This document shows positions 10,457 through 19,921 of a stretch of DNA of 38,201 bases, piece by piece. The stretch lies in contig NZ_CAIY01000075.1 of the NCBI RefSeq assembly GCF_000350105.1, forward strand, positions 1 through 38,201. The letters are read 5' to 3'. The notes below the pieces were generated by a model, which ran no database searches, was not told the origin of the DNA, and worked only from the letters and a program-made list of their open reading frames with translations. The first letter of the stretch is position 1; each line of letters opens with the position of its first letter. This DNA comes from Richelia intracellularis HH01. Lineage in GTDB: Bacteria > Cyanobacteriota > Cyanobacteriia > Cyanobacteriales > Nostocaceae. A program made the position numbers and the translations under genes.

Positions 10457-11483
10457 TACTTTGATCAAAAAGCTAAAGATACACATAATTGATATTACTT
10501 AGTTAAGTATCTATAAACGTTTATTTTATTGTAATAGCTTTACATAGAAATTATATGTATTCAAACTATACCTTTGGTAACAGAGTATAAAGTCAGGAGA
10601 GCATAATAAAACCTTTGTAGTATGGGTTTTATTGCCTATACTGTTTTTATGGGTATTTAAATATTAAGAATATAAGTATACAAATGCCATGGTTAGAAAA
10701 ACTGTAGTTGTGAACCCAGTGAAATCAAAAATAGTTGATATGAAACTATTGGCAGATTATTTTTTTCTTAAACTAAAGAGAAGCAACAGAACATTTATAG
10801 AGAAAATTTAGGAATATCACAAGTATAAATAATGATAGATATCCAACTTATAAATAACAAATAATATAGAAATATATGGATATTCGGTAGATATAAATTA
10901 CTGTAGGAGTACCCATATCTATTATGTTTCTAAAAATCCACATACAATTGTTAATTTATCTAAAGCCATAATATTTGTTTTGATTAAGCTGCCAATATAA
11001 ATTTTATGCCTTGATCCACGTAAATATTTATACTTGTATATCAGAAATGATGGAGTTATTATATTTTTTTGAGTTTGAGTTATTGATTATTAGACTAAAG
11101 CATTTAATACAAATACAAATTATTATAAAGAGCTGAGATAGTTAAACAAATACTAACTGTTGATTATACATTACTCTTAAAATCCTTTAAGCTCAGATTG
11201 GAATGGGCTATTATGTTATGTTGTGGAAACTACGGTTATAGAGAATATAGCTAAAACAATATACTCTATATTAGAAAATAAGGTTATAGTTTCTTTTACA
11301 CTAATAAATTTTATTTTTAAAATAAATAAGACTACAAGTAAATTTTAGTAATTTGTTAGAAATATGAAGACTATTGAGGCTAATGAGTACTTATGTGAAT
11401 CACTATAGTTTAGGGGACTAACTAGTAGTTGCCACTATATCATTCATATGACTATATTGTTGGAAACAAAGATTTTATACGTA
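10457..11483. other. gene-free AT-rich region between convergent genes
   Basis: It lies between the ends of the GAF protein (plus) and the ArsS-type gene (minus). A 9-bp hairpin AATAAAACC / GGTTTTATT (10605-10613 and 10625-10633) follows the GAF gene by 150 bases and may terminate it, though no clear T-run follows. A 40-codon open frame at 10689-10811 has no ribosome-binding site and was not called. Confidence 0.5.
10605..10633 (+). terminator. weak hairpin downstream of the GAF protein
   Basis: A 9-bp perfect stem with an 11-base loop, 150 bases after the stop codon of the GAF-domain gene. It is A/T-rich and followed by GCCTATACTG rather than a T-run, so termination is only a possibility. 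Confidence 0.25.
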
Positions 11484-12494
11484 TTAACTTACCTGAGAAT
11501 TTAAAGCACCACCACAACTAGAGCCGTTACCAGCTGTACAGCCATAACAGTAATCTGCCGTTTCGACATTGTTAATTACATCCAAACTACTATTTGCTAG
11601 TAACTCATTAACCGTAATAGTTGTTCCAGATAGTGTCTTAGCTGGTAATTTCATCACTTGGTGAAAATCGCAATCATAAACATTACCAAGATAGTCAATA
11701 GAAAGTTGATCCCAACACATCAAACCCCGGACAGTATTAGAATTAAACTTGGACTCTAAAAACTTTAAATAGTTAGTATATAATTGTTTTTGTTCCAAAT
11801 ATAATTTTGTTCTACCAATAGGAATATTAGTAATAGTAAGAAGATTATTGAAAATAATAGCATAATTGTCTTTCAATAATATCTTATAATATTTTTCTAG
11901 TTTGGTTTGCTGGGGAGTTAGTATAAACCTTTGATCTGTCGGTAATTTGGGATTATATACCAAATCTAAAATTAGTTCAGGATTTTTACCATAGCCAAGT
12001 TGATTTAACCATTGTAAAGCTCTAATAGAATGACCGAAAACTCCACCTCCGCGCATTTCGTCAACATTATCAGCCAAATAATAGGGTAGAGAAGCAACTA
12101 TTCTAATTTTATATTTAGCAAAGTACTCTGGTAAAGATGCACATTCATCTCTAAAGTAAACAGTTAAATTTGAACGTACAATTACTTGTTTACCAGTAGC
12201 TATTGCTGCCTCAACCAACATTTTAAATCCATAATTCATTTCCGGTGCACCACCAGTCAAATCGACAGTTTTAATTTGAGGAAATTGGTAAATTAATGTA
12301 ATTATTTGTTTACATACTTCAGGGGAAAGCTCTTCTGTACGTTGCGGTCCTGCTTCCACATGACAGTGAGTACACGCTAAATTACAGCGTTTTCCAAGAT
12401 TAATTTGTAAAACTTTTATTTTCTTTTTAATAAGAGGCAATGTTAACTTTTGTGCAAATGGTGTAATTTTGGTCTTCTTTAGTTCTGCTGACAT
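11484..12494 (-). CDS. arsS: radical SAM protein, arsenosugar biosynthesis ArsS type
   Basis: A 336-residue protein from ATG. The radical SAM cluster motif CNLACTHCHVEAGP (CxxxCxxC, about residues 37-44) is intact, followed by VDLTGGAPEMN, the SAM-binding GGxPE-type motif. The C-terminal part is rich in cysteines: LMCWDQLSIDYLGNVYDCDF and CYGCTAGNGSSCGG, as in the ArsS/DUF3641 family. ArsS is proposed to make arsenosugars from methylated arsenic, joining a SAM-derived deoxyadenosyl group to dimethylarsenic. Some family members carry selenocysteine near the C-terminus; here the GSSCGG cysteine is encoded by TGT. The methyltransferase ArsM is not in the window. The selD-fusion gene lies upstream on the same strand, 930 bases away, too far for a confident operon. 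Frame and length are normal. Function is by family only. Confidence 0.82.
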   Translation of the reverse strand: MSAELKKTKITPFAQKLTLPLIKKKIKVLQINLGKRCNLACTHCHVEAGPQRTEELSPEVCKQIITLIYQFPQIKTVDLTGGAPEMNYGFKMLVEAAIATGKQVIVRSNLTVYFRDECASLPEYFAKYKIRIVASLPYYLADNVDEMRGGGVFGHSIRALQWLNQLGYGKNPELILDLVYNPKLPTDQRFILTPQQTKLEKYYKILLKDNYAIIFNNLLTITNIPIGRTKLYLEQKQLYTNYLKFLESKFNSNTVRGLMCWDQLSIDYLGNVYDCDFHQVMKLPAKTLSGTTITVNELLANSSLDVINNVETADYCYGCTAGNGSSCGGALNSQVS

Positions 12495-13427
12495 AGTTTT
12501 AGTTGAGGCTTTCTTAGTACATATAAGCTCTATTCTATAACCTTCAATAGTTTAATAGTATGCCTAGTAAGTCAGATATATATTATGGGGAAAACTTCTA
12601 AGTATATTTTATTAATAAATAGTAAATATTTTACTTACGTATTCAATGATTAAAACCTAATTCTCCAATTTAAAATAATATAAAAATAAATTATCGTAAA
12701 TCAAAATTAGGAAGTTAGTTATCAAACTTAATTATTACTTAAATATACTCTTTAATCAAGAGTAATTAAAGAGTAAAACCTTTCATCTCTTATTAGCGGC
12801 ACTCAGAATTATATGTGAATAAATGATATATTTTGATTATGAATTAGCTTACCTTTAAATAGTAAAAATACTTAGTTGCGATGAATCTTAATTTGACACA
12901 ATGATATTATATTTAAGCTTTAATCGGCTGTTAACTTAGACTAAAAGTAATTTTGGAATTTATATTGGTTCGATAAGTATAATTATCAGAGCAAACATTT
13001 AATAGTATGGAATACTATAAGAATTCATCAGAGATCTTAACAGAAAAAATAAATACAATTCGCTTAAGAACAAGTAAATAATATTATATAAGTTTAATTC
13101 AAGCCTGATTTATTTATCAGTAAAATTATTATCATTTACTGGCTGCAACTATACTGTGCTCAAATACTTTAGTTTGAACATCTATATATAAATACTAACC
13201 AAATAATTCTAACTAGTTTTATATTTAAATTCATATAATTAGACTCGTCAAATTAGTATGATTAAATATCAGATTGGTCCAGTATATCTATGTGTTACAA
13301 GTATTAAAACTCATAAATTAATATCTGTTCATCTATTAAACTTTAATTTTGACTTATGTATCTTATTATACCATATTTTTCTCGTTTTTTAATCTTTATA
13401 AGTTTGATTTTGCGGTATCTTAAAGTA
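12495..13427. other. gene-free region between selD fusion and arsS
   Basis: No gene is visible. It holds an 11-bp stem hairpin at 12746-12775 in the minus-strand path between the two genes. The promoter of the ArsS-type gene is probably here. Confidence 0.5.
12746..12775 (-). terminator. 11-bp stem hairpin
   Basis: TACTCTTTAAT (12746-12756) and ATTAAAGAGTA (12765-12775) are perfectly complementary with an 8-base loop. On the minus strand it is followed by TATTT. It could end a long selD transcript, but it lies 650 bases past the selD stop. Confidence 0.3.
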
Positions 13428-15752
13428 TTAGTCTTCTAAACTATAAGAAATGTTGATAAAACCCTCACTCCTGATAAAAGGAATTACATAAGCAACCACA
13501 GAGCTATCCTTATAGCCTATACTTTGCAGTTGGTTAATACAATCATTTGCATGTTCGAAAGGAACAGAGGCTAATAATCCTCCCGAAGTTTGGGGATCAA
13601 ATATTATGGGATAGTAGGGGTAAGAGAAAAGAGAATCTCTATTAACTATATAATGAGATGATTTAACATTTTCTGGATGCAAAGTACTTAAAATACCCTG
13701 AGCTATTGTTTCCCTAGCCCCAGGTAATATGGGTATTTTTTCCAGTTCTAAATCCACGCCAACACCAGAAGCACTTACCATTTCTAATAAGTGTCCCAAC
13801 AAACCAAAACCAGTGACATCAGTACAGGCATTAACATTATTTTGCAACAAACATTCAGCTGCTCTCCCATTGGGGATTAACATTGATGTAATTGCTTTGT
13901 CAATCCACCGGCTTTTAGCCTGATGACGCATATCAGCGGCAAATAATGTACCTGTACCTAACGCTTTAGTTAAAATTACTACATCTCCCACTTTCATTCC
14001 TCCTTTGCGTAGTAATTTATCTGTATCAGCAAAACCATTACAGGACAATCCAAACCCCAATTCATAACTTTCCGATGTATGACCTCCAATTAAAGATGTA
14101 TTCGTTTCACGTAACACTTTAACTGAACCTGATAATAATTGATAAAAAGTTTCTTCCACCTTACTATTAATGCCATAGGGGATGTTGGCAATTGCTAATA
14201 CACTATGGGGCACTGCACCCATGGCAAATATATCACTCAAACAGTGGTTGGTAGCAATCTGCCCAAAAAGGTAGGGATCATTAACTAAAGCACGAAAATA
14301 ATCAATGGTTTGGACTAAAAACTTATTCCCTGTTACCTTAATTACCGATCCATCATCAGCCGTTTCTAGACCAATAATAATATTTTGCTGGTGGTTAAGG
14401 TTTATTTGTTCTGTTTGAATACGTTGTAAAACCTTAGTCATTACTGTACTCCCAACTTTAGAACCACATCCAGCACAAGGCATGATATCATTTGGTTTCA
14501 GTGATTGGCTTTGAGTTGAGTAGAAAGGAGTAAAAGAAAGTCGAGAAATGGATTTGTGATTAATGAGTGGAGTTCTGGTCTGTGTACTTCTCATCTGCGG
14601 TAAATCGCTGAATTTTTTCATGAAGCGGCGGTCAATCCAATCTTTGCAATACCAGGTAAGTGTATTAGGAGGTAAAGTAAAAACATCTCGAGTAGCAATC
14701 GCTCTTCCATCACCAGTACCAATCAGACTCAAGTATTTTTTCTGGGGGATGTATGATTTCAGAGATTTTCCTTGTAAATATCTCCGCAGATTTGTAAATA
14801 AAGGTTTACCTTGACGAACAGCAAAAACACCTGCCTTGGAACAAGGATAATTTATCATGGTTGCAATATCACCTGCTGCAAAGATATAAGGATGGGATAA
14901 AGACTGCAATGTATCATCCACAAGAATAAAGCCTTGAGTATCTGTTTTGAGGAGTGATGTTTGCAACCATGGAGCTGCTGATGGTTGCGTAACCCAAAAA
15001 ATATGGGTGTATTCCCCAGTGAGACCAGACTCAGATTGAAGTTTGAATATATTGTTTTTTTTGGATTCTATTTGGTTTATATTCTCCCCCAAGTAAACTT
15101 GAATCTGATGTTTATATAATATTCTCCGAATGTGAGAGCGTACAAATTGGTTATTATGTGGCAGTATGCAAGAATTACGTTGAAACAAATGAACATCCAA
15201 AGATTCTTTACATACTATTCTACTTAACTTAGTCCTCATTGCTAAAGCTAATTCTACACCTCCAATACCACCACCAACAATGGCTATTTTGATTTGCTGC
15301 TGAGGATTATCAGCAGCTCTTTTAGTAATCTCTTCCCAACGCGTTAATAGCTGACTCACAGGTTTGGCAGGAATAGCATATTCTGATGCCCCGCTTGTAT
15401 TCATGTTATCAGGAGTACTTCCAATATCAATAGATAACACATCAAAACTTACTGGTGGTCGGTTAGAACATAGTATTTGATTATGGGCTAAATCTAAACC
15501 AACTACATTGTCAATATACAATTGTGTTTGAGCGAAATTAGCAAGTAATCGCAGGTTTATATGACATTCATCATAGTTATAAAAACCAGCAATATGTCCT
15601 GGTAACATTCCGGAGTAAGGAGTATCAGATGAATCAGTAATTAATGTCAAACGGACTCCAGGTATGGGATGCATACCTAGCATTTTCAATACAATAATGT
15701 GACTATGACCACCACCAATTAGCACTAAGTCTTTAACTATGGAATTGTACAT
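13428..15752 (-). CDS. selD: selenide, water dikinase fused to NADH-dehydrogenase-like flavoprotein
   Basis: About 774 residues from ATG 15752. An in-frame TTG at 15770 with AGGA upstream is an alternative start giving 780. The N-terminal half is a pyridine-nucleotide-disulfide oxidoreductase: FAD motif LVLIGGGHSH near the start, NAD(P)H motif IAIVGGGIGGVE at about 163-175, and YIFAAGDIA near 300. The C-terminal half (from about 425) is selenophosphate synthetase: CAGCGSKVG retains the equivalents of the E. coli catalytic Cys17 and Lys20, followed by ETADDGSVI, DIFAMGAVPHSVLAI, GGHTSE, TDVTGFGLLGHL and FDPQTSGGLL. The product makes selenophosphate from selenide and ATP, the donor for selenocysteine or 2-selenouridine in tRNA. 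This domain fusion is known in cyanobacteria and other bacteria. No selA, selB, tRNA-Sec or selenouridine synthase is in the window. Both domains look intact. Confidence 0.92.
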   Translation of the reverse strand: MYNSIVKDLVLIGGGHSHIIVLKMLGMHPIPGVRLTLITDSSDTPYSGMLPGHIAGFYNYDECHINLRLLANFAQTQLYIDNVVGLDLAHNQILCSNRPPVSFDVLSIDIGSTPDNMNTSGASEYAIPAKPVSQLLTRWEEITKRAADNPQQQIKIAIVGGGIGGVELALAMRTKLSRIVCKESLDVHLFQRNSCILPHNNQFVRSHIRRILYKHQIQVYLGENINQIESKKNNIFKLQSESGLTGEYTHIFWVTQPSAAPWLQTSLLKTDTQGFILVDDTLQSLSHPYIFAAGDIATMINYPCSKAGVFAVRQGKPLFTNLRRYLQGKSLKSYIPQKKYLSLIGTGDGRAIATRDVFTLPPNTLTWYCKDWIDRRFMKKFSDLPQMRSTQTRTPLINHKSISRLSFTPFYSTQSQSLKPNDIMPCAGCGSKVGSTVMTKVLQRIQTEQINLNHQQNIIIGLETADDGSVIKVTGNKFLVQTIDYFRALVNDPYLFGQIATNHCLSDIFAMGAVPHSVLAIANIPYGINSKVEETFYQLLSGSVKVLRETNTSLIGGHTSESYELGFGLSCNGFADTDKLLRKGGMKVGDVVILTKALGTGTLFAADMRHQAKSRWIDKAITSMLIPNGRAAECLLQNNVNACTDVTGFGLLGHLLEMVSASGVGVDLELEKIPILPGARETIAQGILSTLHPENVKSSHYIVNRDSLFSYPYYPIIFDPQTSGGLLASVPFEHANDCINQLQSIGYKDSSVVAYVIPFIRSEGFINISYSLED

Positions 15753-16428
15753 TAGAAGTAATAATTTCAAATAATCCTAAATGGCAAACTATTGCCAGTA
15801 GTTTATTCTAAAACACCATAATTTCAACCTGAACAGATTAAACTAGATTTATTCGTAATTAACTTAGGGGTTCTATCTATACCTATACAACTCTATTTAT
15901 GAGGTTGGTGTTGTGCTTCCACCAATAAATAATATTTTCATAATCTATTAGTAACTAGAATCAAATAATATTAGGCAAAATCCTTAATTCGATTATGATA
16001 GAGTCTGTCCACTCATGATGGTATGTTCTATTTAGGTTAAAATATCTTCTCAAAGCAAATATTAATACCCTGGCAATATACAAATTTAAAAAATTTAAAG
16101 ACTGCGTTTCAGGAATTTATGTTTCGTCGGCCCAGAAAATAAGTTTGCCGGTATCAAGATTTATATTTATTAATGGGACTCTCACTGATGAGAATGGTAG
16201 ATACTCTAATTTTAAAACTTTTAGTCACCTAACTATTATTGCTGGAGGAGGGTTTGGTATAGTTGCAGCGATATTTATTTTTTTTCCAACTATACACCCC
16301 CTCTAACTTCTCCACTACTTATAGGAGTGCATAGACTTACCCTTTAATTTCCCTAAATTCATACCTGAAATATTAGCCATTTCACTTTTAAGCTTATTCA
16401 TAATTTTATGCTCAAATATAATTGACTT
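15753..16428. other. intergenic region with an unexplained open frame
   Basis: It lies upstream of the selD fusion and downstream of the Nudix gene. It holds a 95-codon plus-strand open frame without a standard start (16019-16306, listed separately). At its end is an imperfect inverted repeat pairing GTATAGTT (about 16257-16264) with AACTATAC (about 16288-16295). The selD promoter should be near 15770-15900. Confidence 0.5.
16019..16306 (+). pseudogene. possible eroded gene fragment
   Basis: This frame stays open for 95 codons to TAA at 16304-16306 but has no ATG or GTG; a TTG at 16145 is the only plausible start. The downstream half reads like real protein: a polar stretch NGTLTDENGRYSNFKTFSH, then a hydrophobic, glycine-rich helix TIIAGGGFGIVAAIFIFF. 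Composition is less A/T-driven than in surrounding frames, which are mostly K, N, I, F and Y. I do not recognise the family. It could be the tail of a small membrane protein that has lost its start, or chance. Confidence 0.25.
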
Positions 16429-16857
16429 TCACAAATAGTCCAGAAATTCTTCTGGTACTAGCTTCAATGAACCGGACTGAAAGTGTTTAATGTTTATCCA
16501 TAGGGCAACCTTTTCATGTTTTCCCTCTTTAAATACAAGTCTTTCTAATTGATACAATTTGGGGTCAGTAAAACCGCATTTATAAAGTTGTATAACTTCA
16601 TGACATGGTTGACCATTGTAGGTAAATATATTTTCCAGACACCCCAAGTATTCTATATGGTTTAGTTCTGCCTGGATTTCTTCCTGAAATTCCCTTTTTA
16701 GTGCAACTAGGCTATTTTCACCAAATTCAACACCTCCTCCTAGAGCACGATAAAAATATGCCCCTTTTGCATAATCATACCCCTGTGAGACAAAAATATA
16801 TTCTCCATTTCTAATTAACCCTAAAGCAATAAGACGTATTTGGCCTGATTGGTGCAT
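16429..16857 (-). CDS. Nudix hydrolase
   Basis: About 142 residues from ATG 16857; a TTG two codons upstream is less likely. The Nudix box is clear at about residues 42-64: GGVEFGE, seven residues, then REFQEE, matching Gx5Ex7REUxEE. The conserved glycine after EE is replaced by glutamine (EEIQAEL). The box binds Mg2+ for hydrolysis of a nucleoside diphosphate linked to another group. The substrate cannot be told from sequence; housekeeping of oxidised nucleotides or nucleotide sugars are possibilities. It is 58 bases downstream of the DUF3531 gene on the same strand, so the two are probably co-transcribed. Confidence 0.85.
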   Translation of the reverse strand: MHQSGQIRLIALGLIRNGEYIFVSQGYDYAKGAYFYRALGGGVEFGENSLVALKREFQEEIQAELNHIEYLGCLENIFTYNGQPCHEVIQLYKCGFTDPKLYQLERLVFKEGKHEKVALWINIKHFQSGSLKLVPEEFLDYL

Positions 16858-16915
16858 TAACAATATTCCACATATAATATGGGTTCAATTTATCAAATCT
16901 ATTAAGTAATTCACA

Positions 16916-17368
16916 TTAATTATCATAGATAAGAGAATTATGACCATGAGTTTCTTCTATCGGCCAGTCTGCATTCATACCACCTATGTATAATTCTTTT
17001 ATCGCAATATATTCTGAGGATAATTGCTGAATAGCATTGATTAAAATATCGAGAGCAACTGCATCAGAAGTACCCATATCAAACCAACAACGCCCCCAAT
17101 TGCCATGGTATTCAAACTCACTCATGTTATGCATTAATGCTAATAAGCTATTATCATAACCTTGACAATCATAACTCATATAGCTTAATTCTAGCCCTGT
17201 CTCTTGTACTTGAAGGTTTTCCGCATTGAATGCTCCTAATTTACCTAGATAGAACCATGAATTGAACAATTCTTCTACATACTGTTTTTCACTCGGTGAA
17301 GGAACAGTAATAAATTCGAGCCAAATCCACAAGTCAAATGGGTTAATTTCACGGAAATGTATTTGCAT
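16916..17368 (-). CDS. DUF3531 family protein
   Basis: A 150-residue protein from ATG, with GGGGA immediately upstream. It resembles a protein family conserved in cyanobacteria and plant plastid proteomes (DUF3531): MQIHFREINPFDLWIWLEF at the N-terminus, FNSWFYLGKLGAFNAENLQV, LLALMHNMSEFEYHG, RCWFDMGTSDAVALDILINA. The function is unknown. There is no signal peptide or membrane segment, and it is rich in aromatic and acidic residues. It is divergent from argB (158 bases apart) and probably heads a two-gene unit with the Nudix hydrolase. The family name is from memory of similar sequences. Confidence 0.75.
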   Translation of the reverse strand: MQIHFREINPFDLWIWLEFITVPSPSEKQYVEELFNSWFYLGKLGAFNAENLQVQETGLELSYMSYDCQGYDNSLLALMHNMSEFEYHGNWGRCWFDMGTSDAVALDILINAIQQLSSEYIAIKELYIGGMNADWPIEETHGHNSLIYDN

Positions 17369-17526
17369 TCCCCTTATATATTCTGTATTTAATTTATTTG
17401 CAAGTACTTATATTATAAGTTGATTGAAGTTATGAGGGAAGCCAAACACAAAAATTATCTGGAGATTGTTGAGAAGGTCAAACTCTTTTAAACTGTCTAG
17501 AACAACTTTCACTGCCCATATAAAAA

Positions 17527-18423
17527 ATGATAGCCAACAATCAGGAACATATTAGGCAAACTGAGGCTACACGAGTACGAGTTCTCAGCGAGGCATTACC
17601 TTACATACAAGAATTTGCAGGTCGTACTATTGTAGTGAAATATGGTGGTGCAGCGATGAAGGATAGTAACCTCAAGGATAAAGTTATCCGTGATATTATT
17701 TTTTTGTCTTGTGTTGGTTTAAAACCAATTTTAGTACATGGTGGTGGACCAGAAATTAATAGCTGGCTAGATAAGTTAGGGATAGAACCCCAATTTATAA
17801 ATGGCTTACGGGTAACAGATTCACTTACTATGAATGTAGTGGAAATGGTTCTAGTTGGTCGGGTGAATAAGGAGATTGTATCATTAATAAATCAAGCCGG
17901 TGGCTCTGCTGTCGGTATGTGCGGTAAGGATGGTAAATTAATTCTAGCTCGCCCTCAAGGTCAAGAAGGTATTGGTTTTGTAGGAGAAGTCAGCAGTGTA
18001 GATACTAAGATTCTAGAAACATTGGTTGATAATGGGTATATCCCTGTGGTTTCTAGTGTGGCAGATGATGAAAATGGCCAAGTATACAACATTAATGCAG
18101 ATACTGTAGCTGGAGAGATTGCAGCAGCTTTAGGGGCAGAAAAGTTAATTTTATTAACCGATACTCCTGGTATTCTAAAAGATTCTAAAAATCCTTCTAC
18201 CTTAATTCCCAAAATTGATATTCAGGAAGCCAGACAGTTAATTGCCAATGGTACAGTAGATGGAGGTATGATACCCAAAGTTAATTGTTGTGTACGCGCA
18301 CTTGCTCAAGGTGTGAAAGCAACACACATTATAGATGGTCGCATCCCCCATGCTCTACTACTGGAAATTTTTACTGATGGGGGTATTGGAACCATGTTAA
18401 TTGGGTCTTTGCTTATAGCTTGA
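17527..18423 (+). CDS. argB: acetylglutamate kinase
   Basis: A 298-residue enzyme phosphorylating N-acetylglutamate with ATP, the second step of arginine (ornithine) synthesis in the cytoplasm. Conserved motifs are VVKYGGAAM (catalytic lysine, ATP site, about 37-45), [10 protein letters not shown] (substrate site), [29 protein letters not shown] and GGMIPKV. The N-terminal helix [17 protein letters not shown] is the extension found in hexameric, arginine-inhibited enzymes; in cyanobacteria these are also relieved by binding the PII signalling protein. That regulation is inferred from the family. The ATG at 17527 has no clear Shine-Dalgarno sequence. The gene is followed after 144 bases by the adenosine-deaminase-family gene on the same strand. 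Confidence 0.97.
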   Translation: MIANNQEHIRQTEATRVRVLSEALPYIQEFAGRTIVVKYGGAAMKDSNLKDKVIRDIIFLSCVGLKPILVHGGGPEINSWLDKLGIEPQFINGLRVTDSLTMNVVEMVLVGRVNKEIVSLINQAGGSAVGMCGKDGKLILARPQGQEGIGFVGEVSSVDTKILETLVDNGYIPVVSSVADDENGQVYNINADTVAGEIAAALGAEKLILLTDTPGILKDSKNPSTLIPKIDIQEARQLIANGTVDGGMIPKVNCCVRALAQGVKATHIIDGRIPHALLLEIFTDGGIGTMLIGSLLIA

Positions 18424-18567
18424 GTATTTTTTTGTAGACGCTCAACAATTTAAGAAGAAAACTTAGCTATTTTCATAGACAATAGTATCTTCTCTTCAGT
18501 GGCCACCCTTGTTTTTTTTAGTGGAATGTTAATAGTATTTAAGAAGGAAATGAGTTAAAAACGCAAA

Positions 18568-19587
18568 ATGGCATTGCATGCAGAACTGCACAGGCATCTA
18601 GGTGGCTCAGTGGTACCCCGTATCTTATGGCGGTATTTAGAGCAAAATTCTTCTGAGTTGATTTCTCGTTTTACTGAATACTCAACTTTTGAGGAGTATT
18701 ACACTGGCAAGCGTAATACTTTAGATGAGTATTTAGAACTACATACCCTAGTAGAAAGTGTACAAATTGTAGAAACCTTGCCTTATTTCATTTATCGTTT
18801 GATTCGTGGTGCTTACATCTTTGAAAATTTAGCTTATTTAGAACTACGTTATACTCCTTATCTACGTACTCCTGATACTTTTAATCAATCGCAGAGAATT
18901 GAGAAAATGGCTGAGATTGTTGACATTGTAGGTAAAGCCAGCCAAATATCAGAATATCCAGTTATTACGAGTCAAATTCTATGCATGCACTCTCGTTTAC
19001 CTTACGAAGTAAATAAAGCAATCATTGATTTGGCAGCACAAAATAAGCATTATGTCTGTGCAGTAGATATTGCTGGTGGAGATATTTACTATAGAGAACG
19101 TCTGGAGGAATGGATAAGCCTATATGATTATGCCCTCTCTCTAGGTCTAAATACTACTGGGCATCTTTATGAAACTAGTAATGGTTGTTATCCTGAACTT
19201 TTGCCATATCTCCGACGGATTGGCCATGGCATCCAAATACCCCTATTGTATCCAGAGCTTTTACCTGACTTAGCTAAACACCAACAGTGTTTAGAAGTTT
19301 GTCCAACTACCTATATTAAAACTGGTACCCTACAAGATATCAGCAAGCTAAAAACAGTATTTGATCTTTGTTTTGCAAATGGTGTAGATATTGCTATTTG
19401 TACAGATAATGCTGGATTGCACAATATGCGTTTACCATTTGAGTATGAAAATCTTCTAACTCATAACATTATTAATTTTCAACAGTTACAAGCCTGTCAA
19501 GATGCAGCCTTTCGCCATGCCTTTGCATGGCCTCATAGCCAGGGTCCAGCATCATTATTAAATGGATTACTTAATCCTAAACTATGA
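18568..19587 (+). CDS. adenosine deaminase family protein
   Basis: A 339-residue metal-dependent hydrolase of the adenosine/AMP deaminase superfamily. Metal ligands and catalytic motifs are visible: ELHRHLGGS (HxH, residues about 6-14), TGHLYETSNG (the place of the usual HAGE, keeping H and E), RIGHGIQ, and CTDNAGLHN (the aspartate of STDDP, with N in place of the second D). Adenosine deaminases convert adenosine to inosine. The substitutions around HLYE and TDNA mean the substrate could be another adenine compound; this variant looks typical of cyanobacteria in my recollection. It lies 144 bases downstream of argB. The start at 18568 matches the conserved MAxHAELHRHLGG beginning; an AAGGA lies too far upstream to be a good ribosome-binding site. 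Confidence 0.85.
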   Translation: MALHAELHRHLGGSVVPRILWRYLEQNSSELISRFTEYSTFEEYYTGKRNTLDEYLELHTLVESVQIVETLPYFIYRLIRGAYIFENLAYLELRYTPYLRTPDTFNQSQRIEKMAEIVDIVGKASQISEYPVITSQILCMHSRLPYEVNKAIIDLAAQNKHYVCAVDIAGGDIYYRERLEEWISLYDYALSLGLNTTGHLYETSNGCYPELLPYLRRIGHGIQIPLLYPELLPDLAKHQQCLEVCPTTYIKTGTLQDISKLKTVFDLCFANGVDIAICTDNAGLHNMRLPFEYENLLTHNIINFQQLQACQDAAFRHAFAWPHSQGPASLLNGLLNPKL

Positions 19588-19921
19588 ATTAATAAGGATT
19601 ACAATAGATGGGGATTAGTTTTGACATCATGCCAAATGCTTAAATTAATATACTTGCACTAGTGATTTCACTGGCAGTCAAAATGCAAATTTTTTGCTCT
19701 AAATTCTTTTAAACTCATATGATTCTGTTTTTAGAATAAGGAGTGATCTTAAGTCTACTATATATATATCTATTATTTTCACACCCGACATCAAATAGGC
19801 ACTTGCATAATTTTTCTCCCAAGCTAATTTTAGGTAGTTGTATCAACTACTATACTAATAGTCAGAGGCAATAGATAGGAATTGAACCACTCGCTATGCT
19901 CTTCTCTTCCTTCAATTTGGC
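19588..19921. other. intergenic region between convergent genes
   Basis: It separates the ends of the deaminase-family gene and the permease. No strong hairpin was found. At 19874-19920 there is a GC-richer stretch whose minus strand contains GGTTCAATTCC, resembling a tRNA T-arm, but the stem does not pair, so it is not called as tRNA. Confidence 0.5.

Noticed and set aside
10689..10811. 40-codon open frame starting MVRKTVVVNPVKSK
   Set aside because: No ribosome-binding site and no recognised family; within chance expectation.
19874..19920. Minus-strand sequence with GGTTCAATTCC, like a tRNA T-arm
   Set aside because: The flanking five bases do not pair (AGTGG with CCTAT), and no D-arm or acceptor stem could be built around it.
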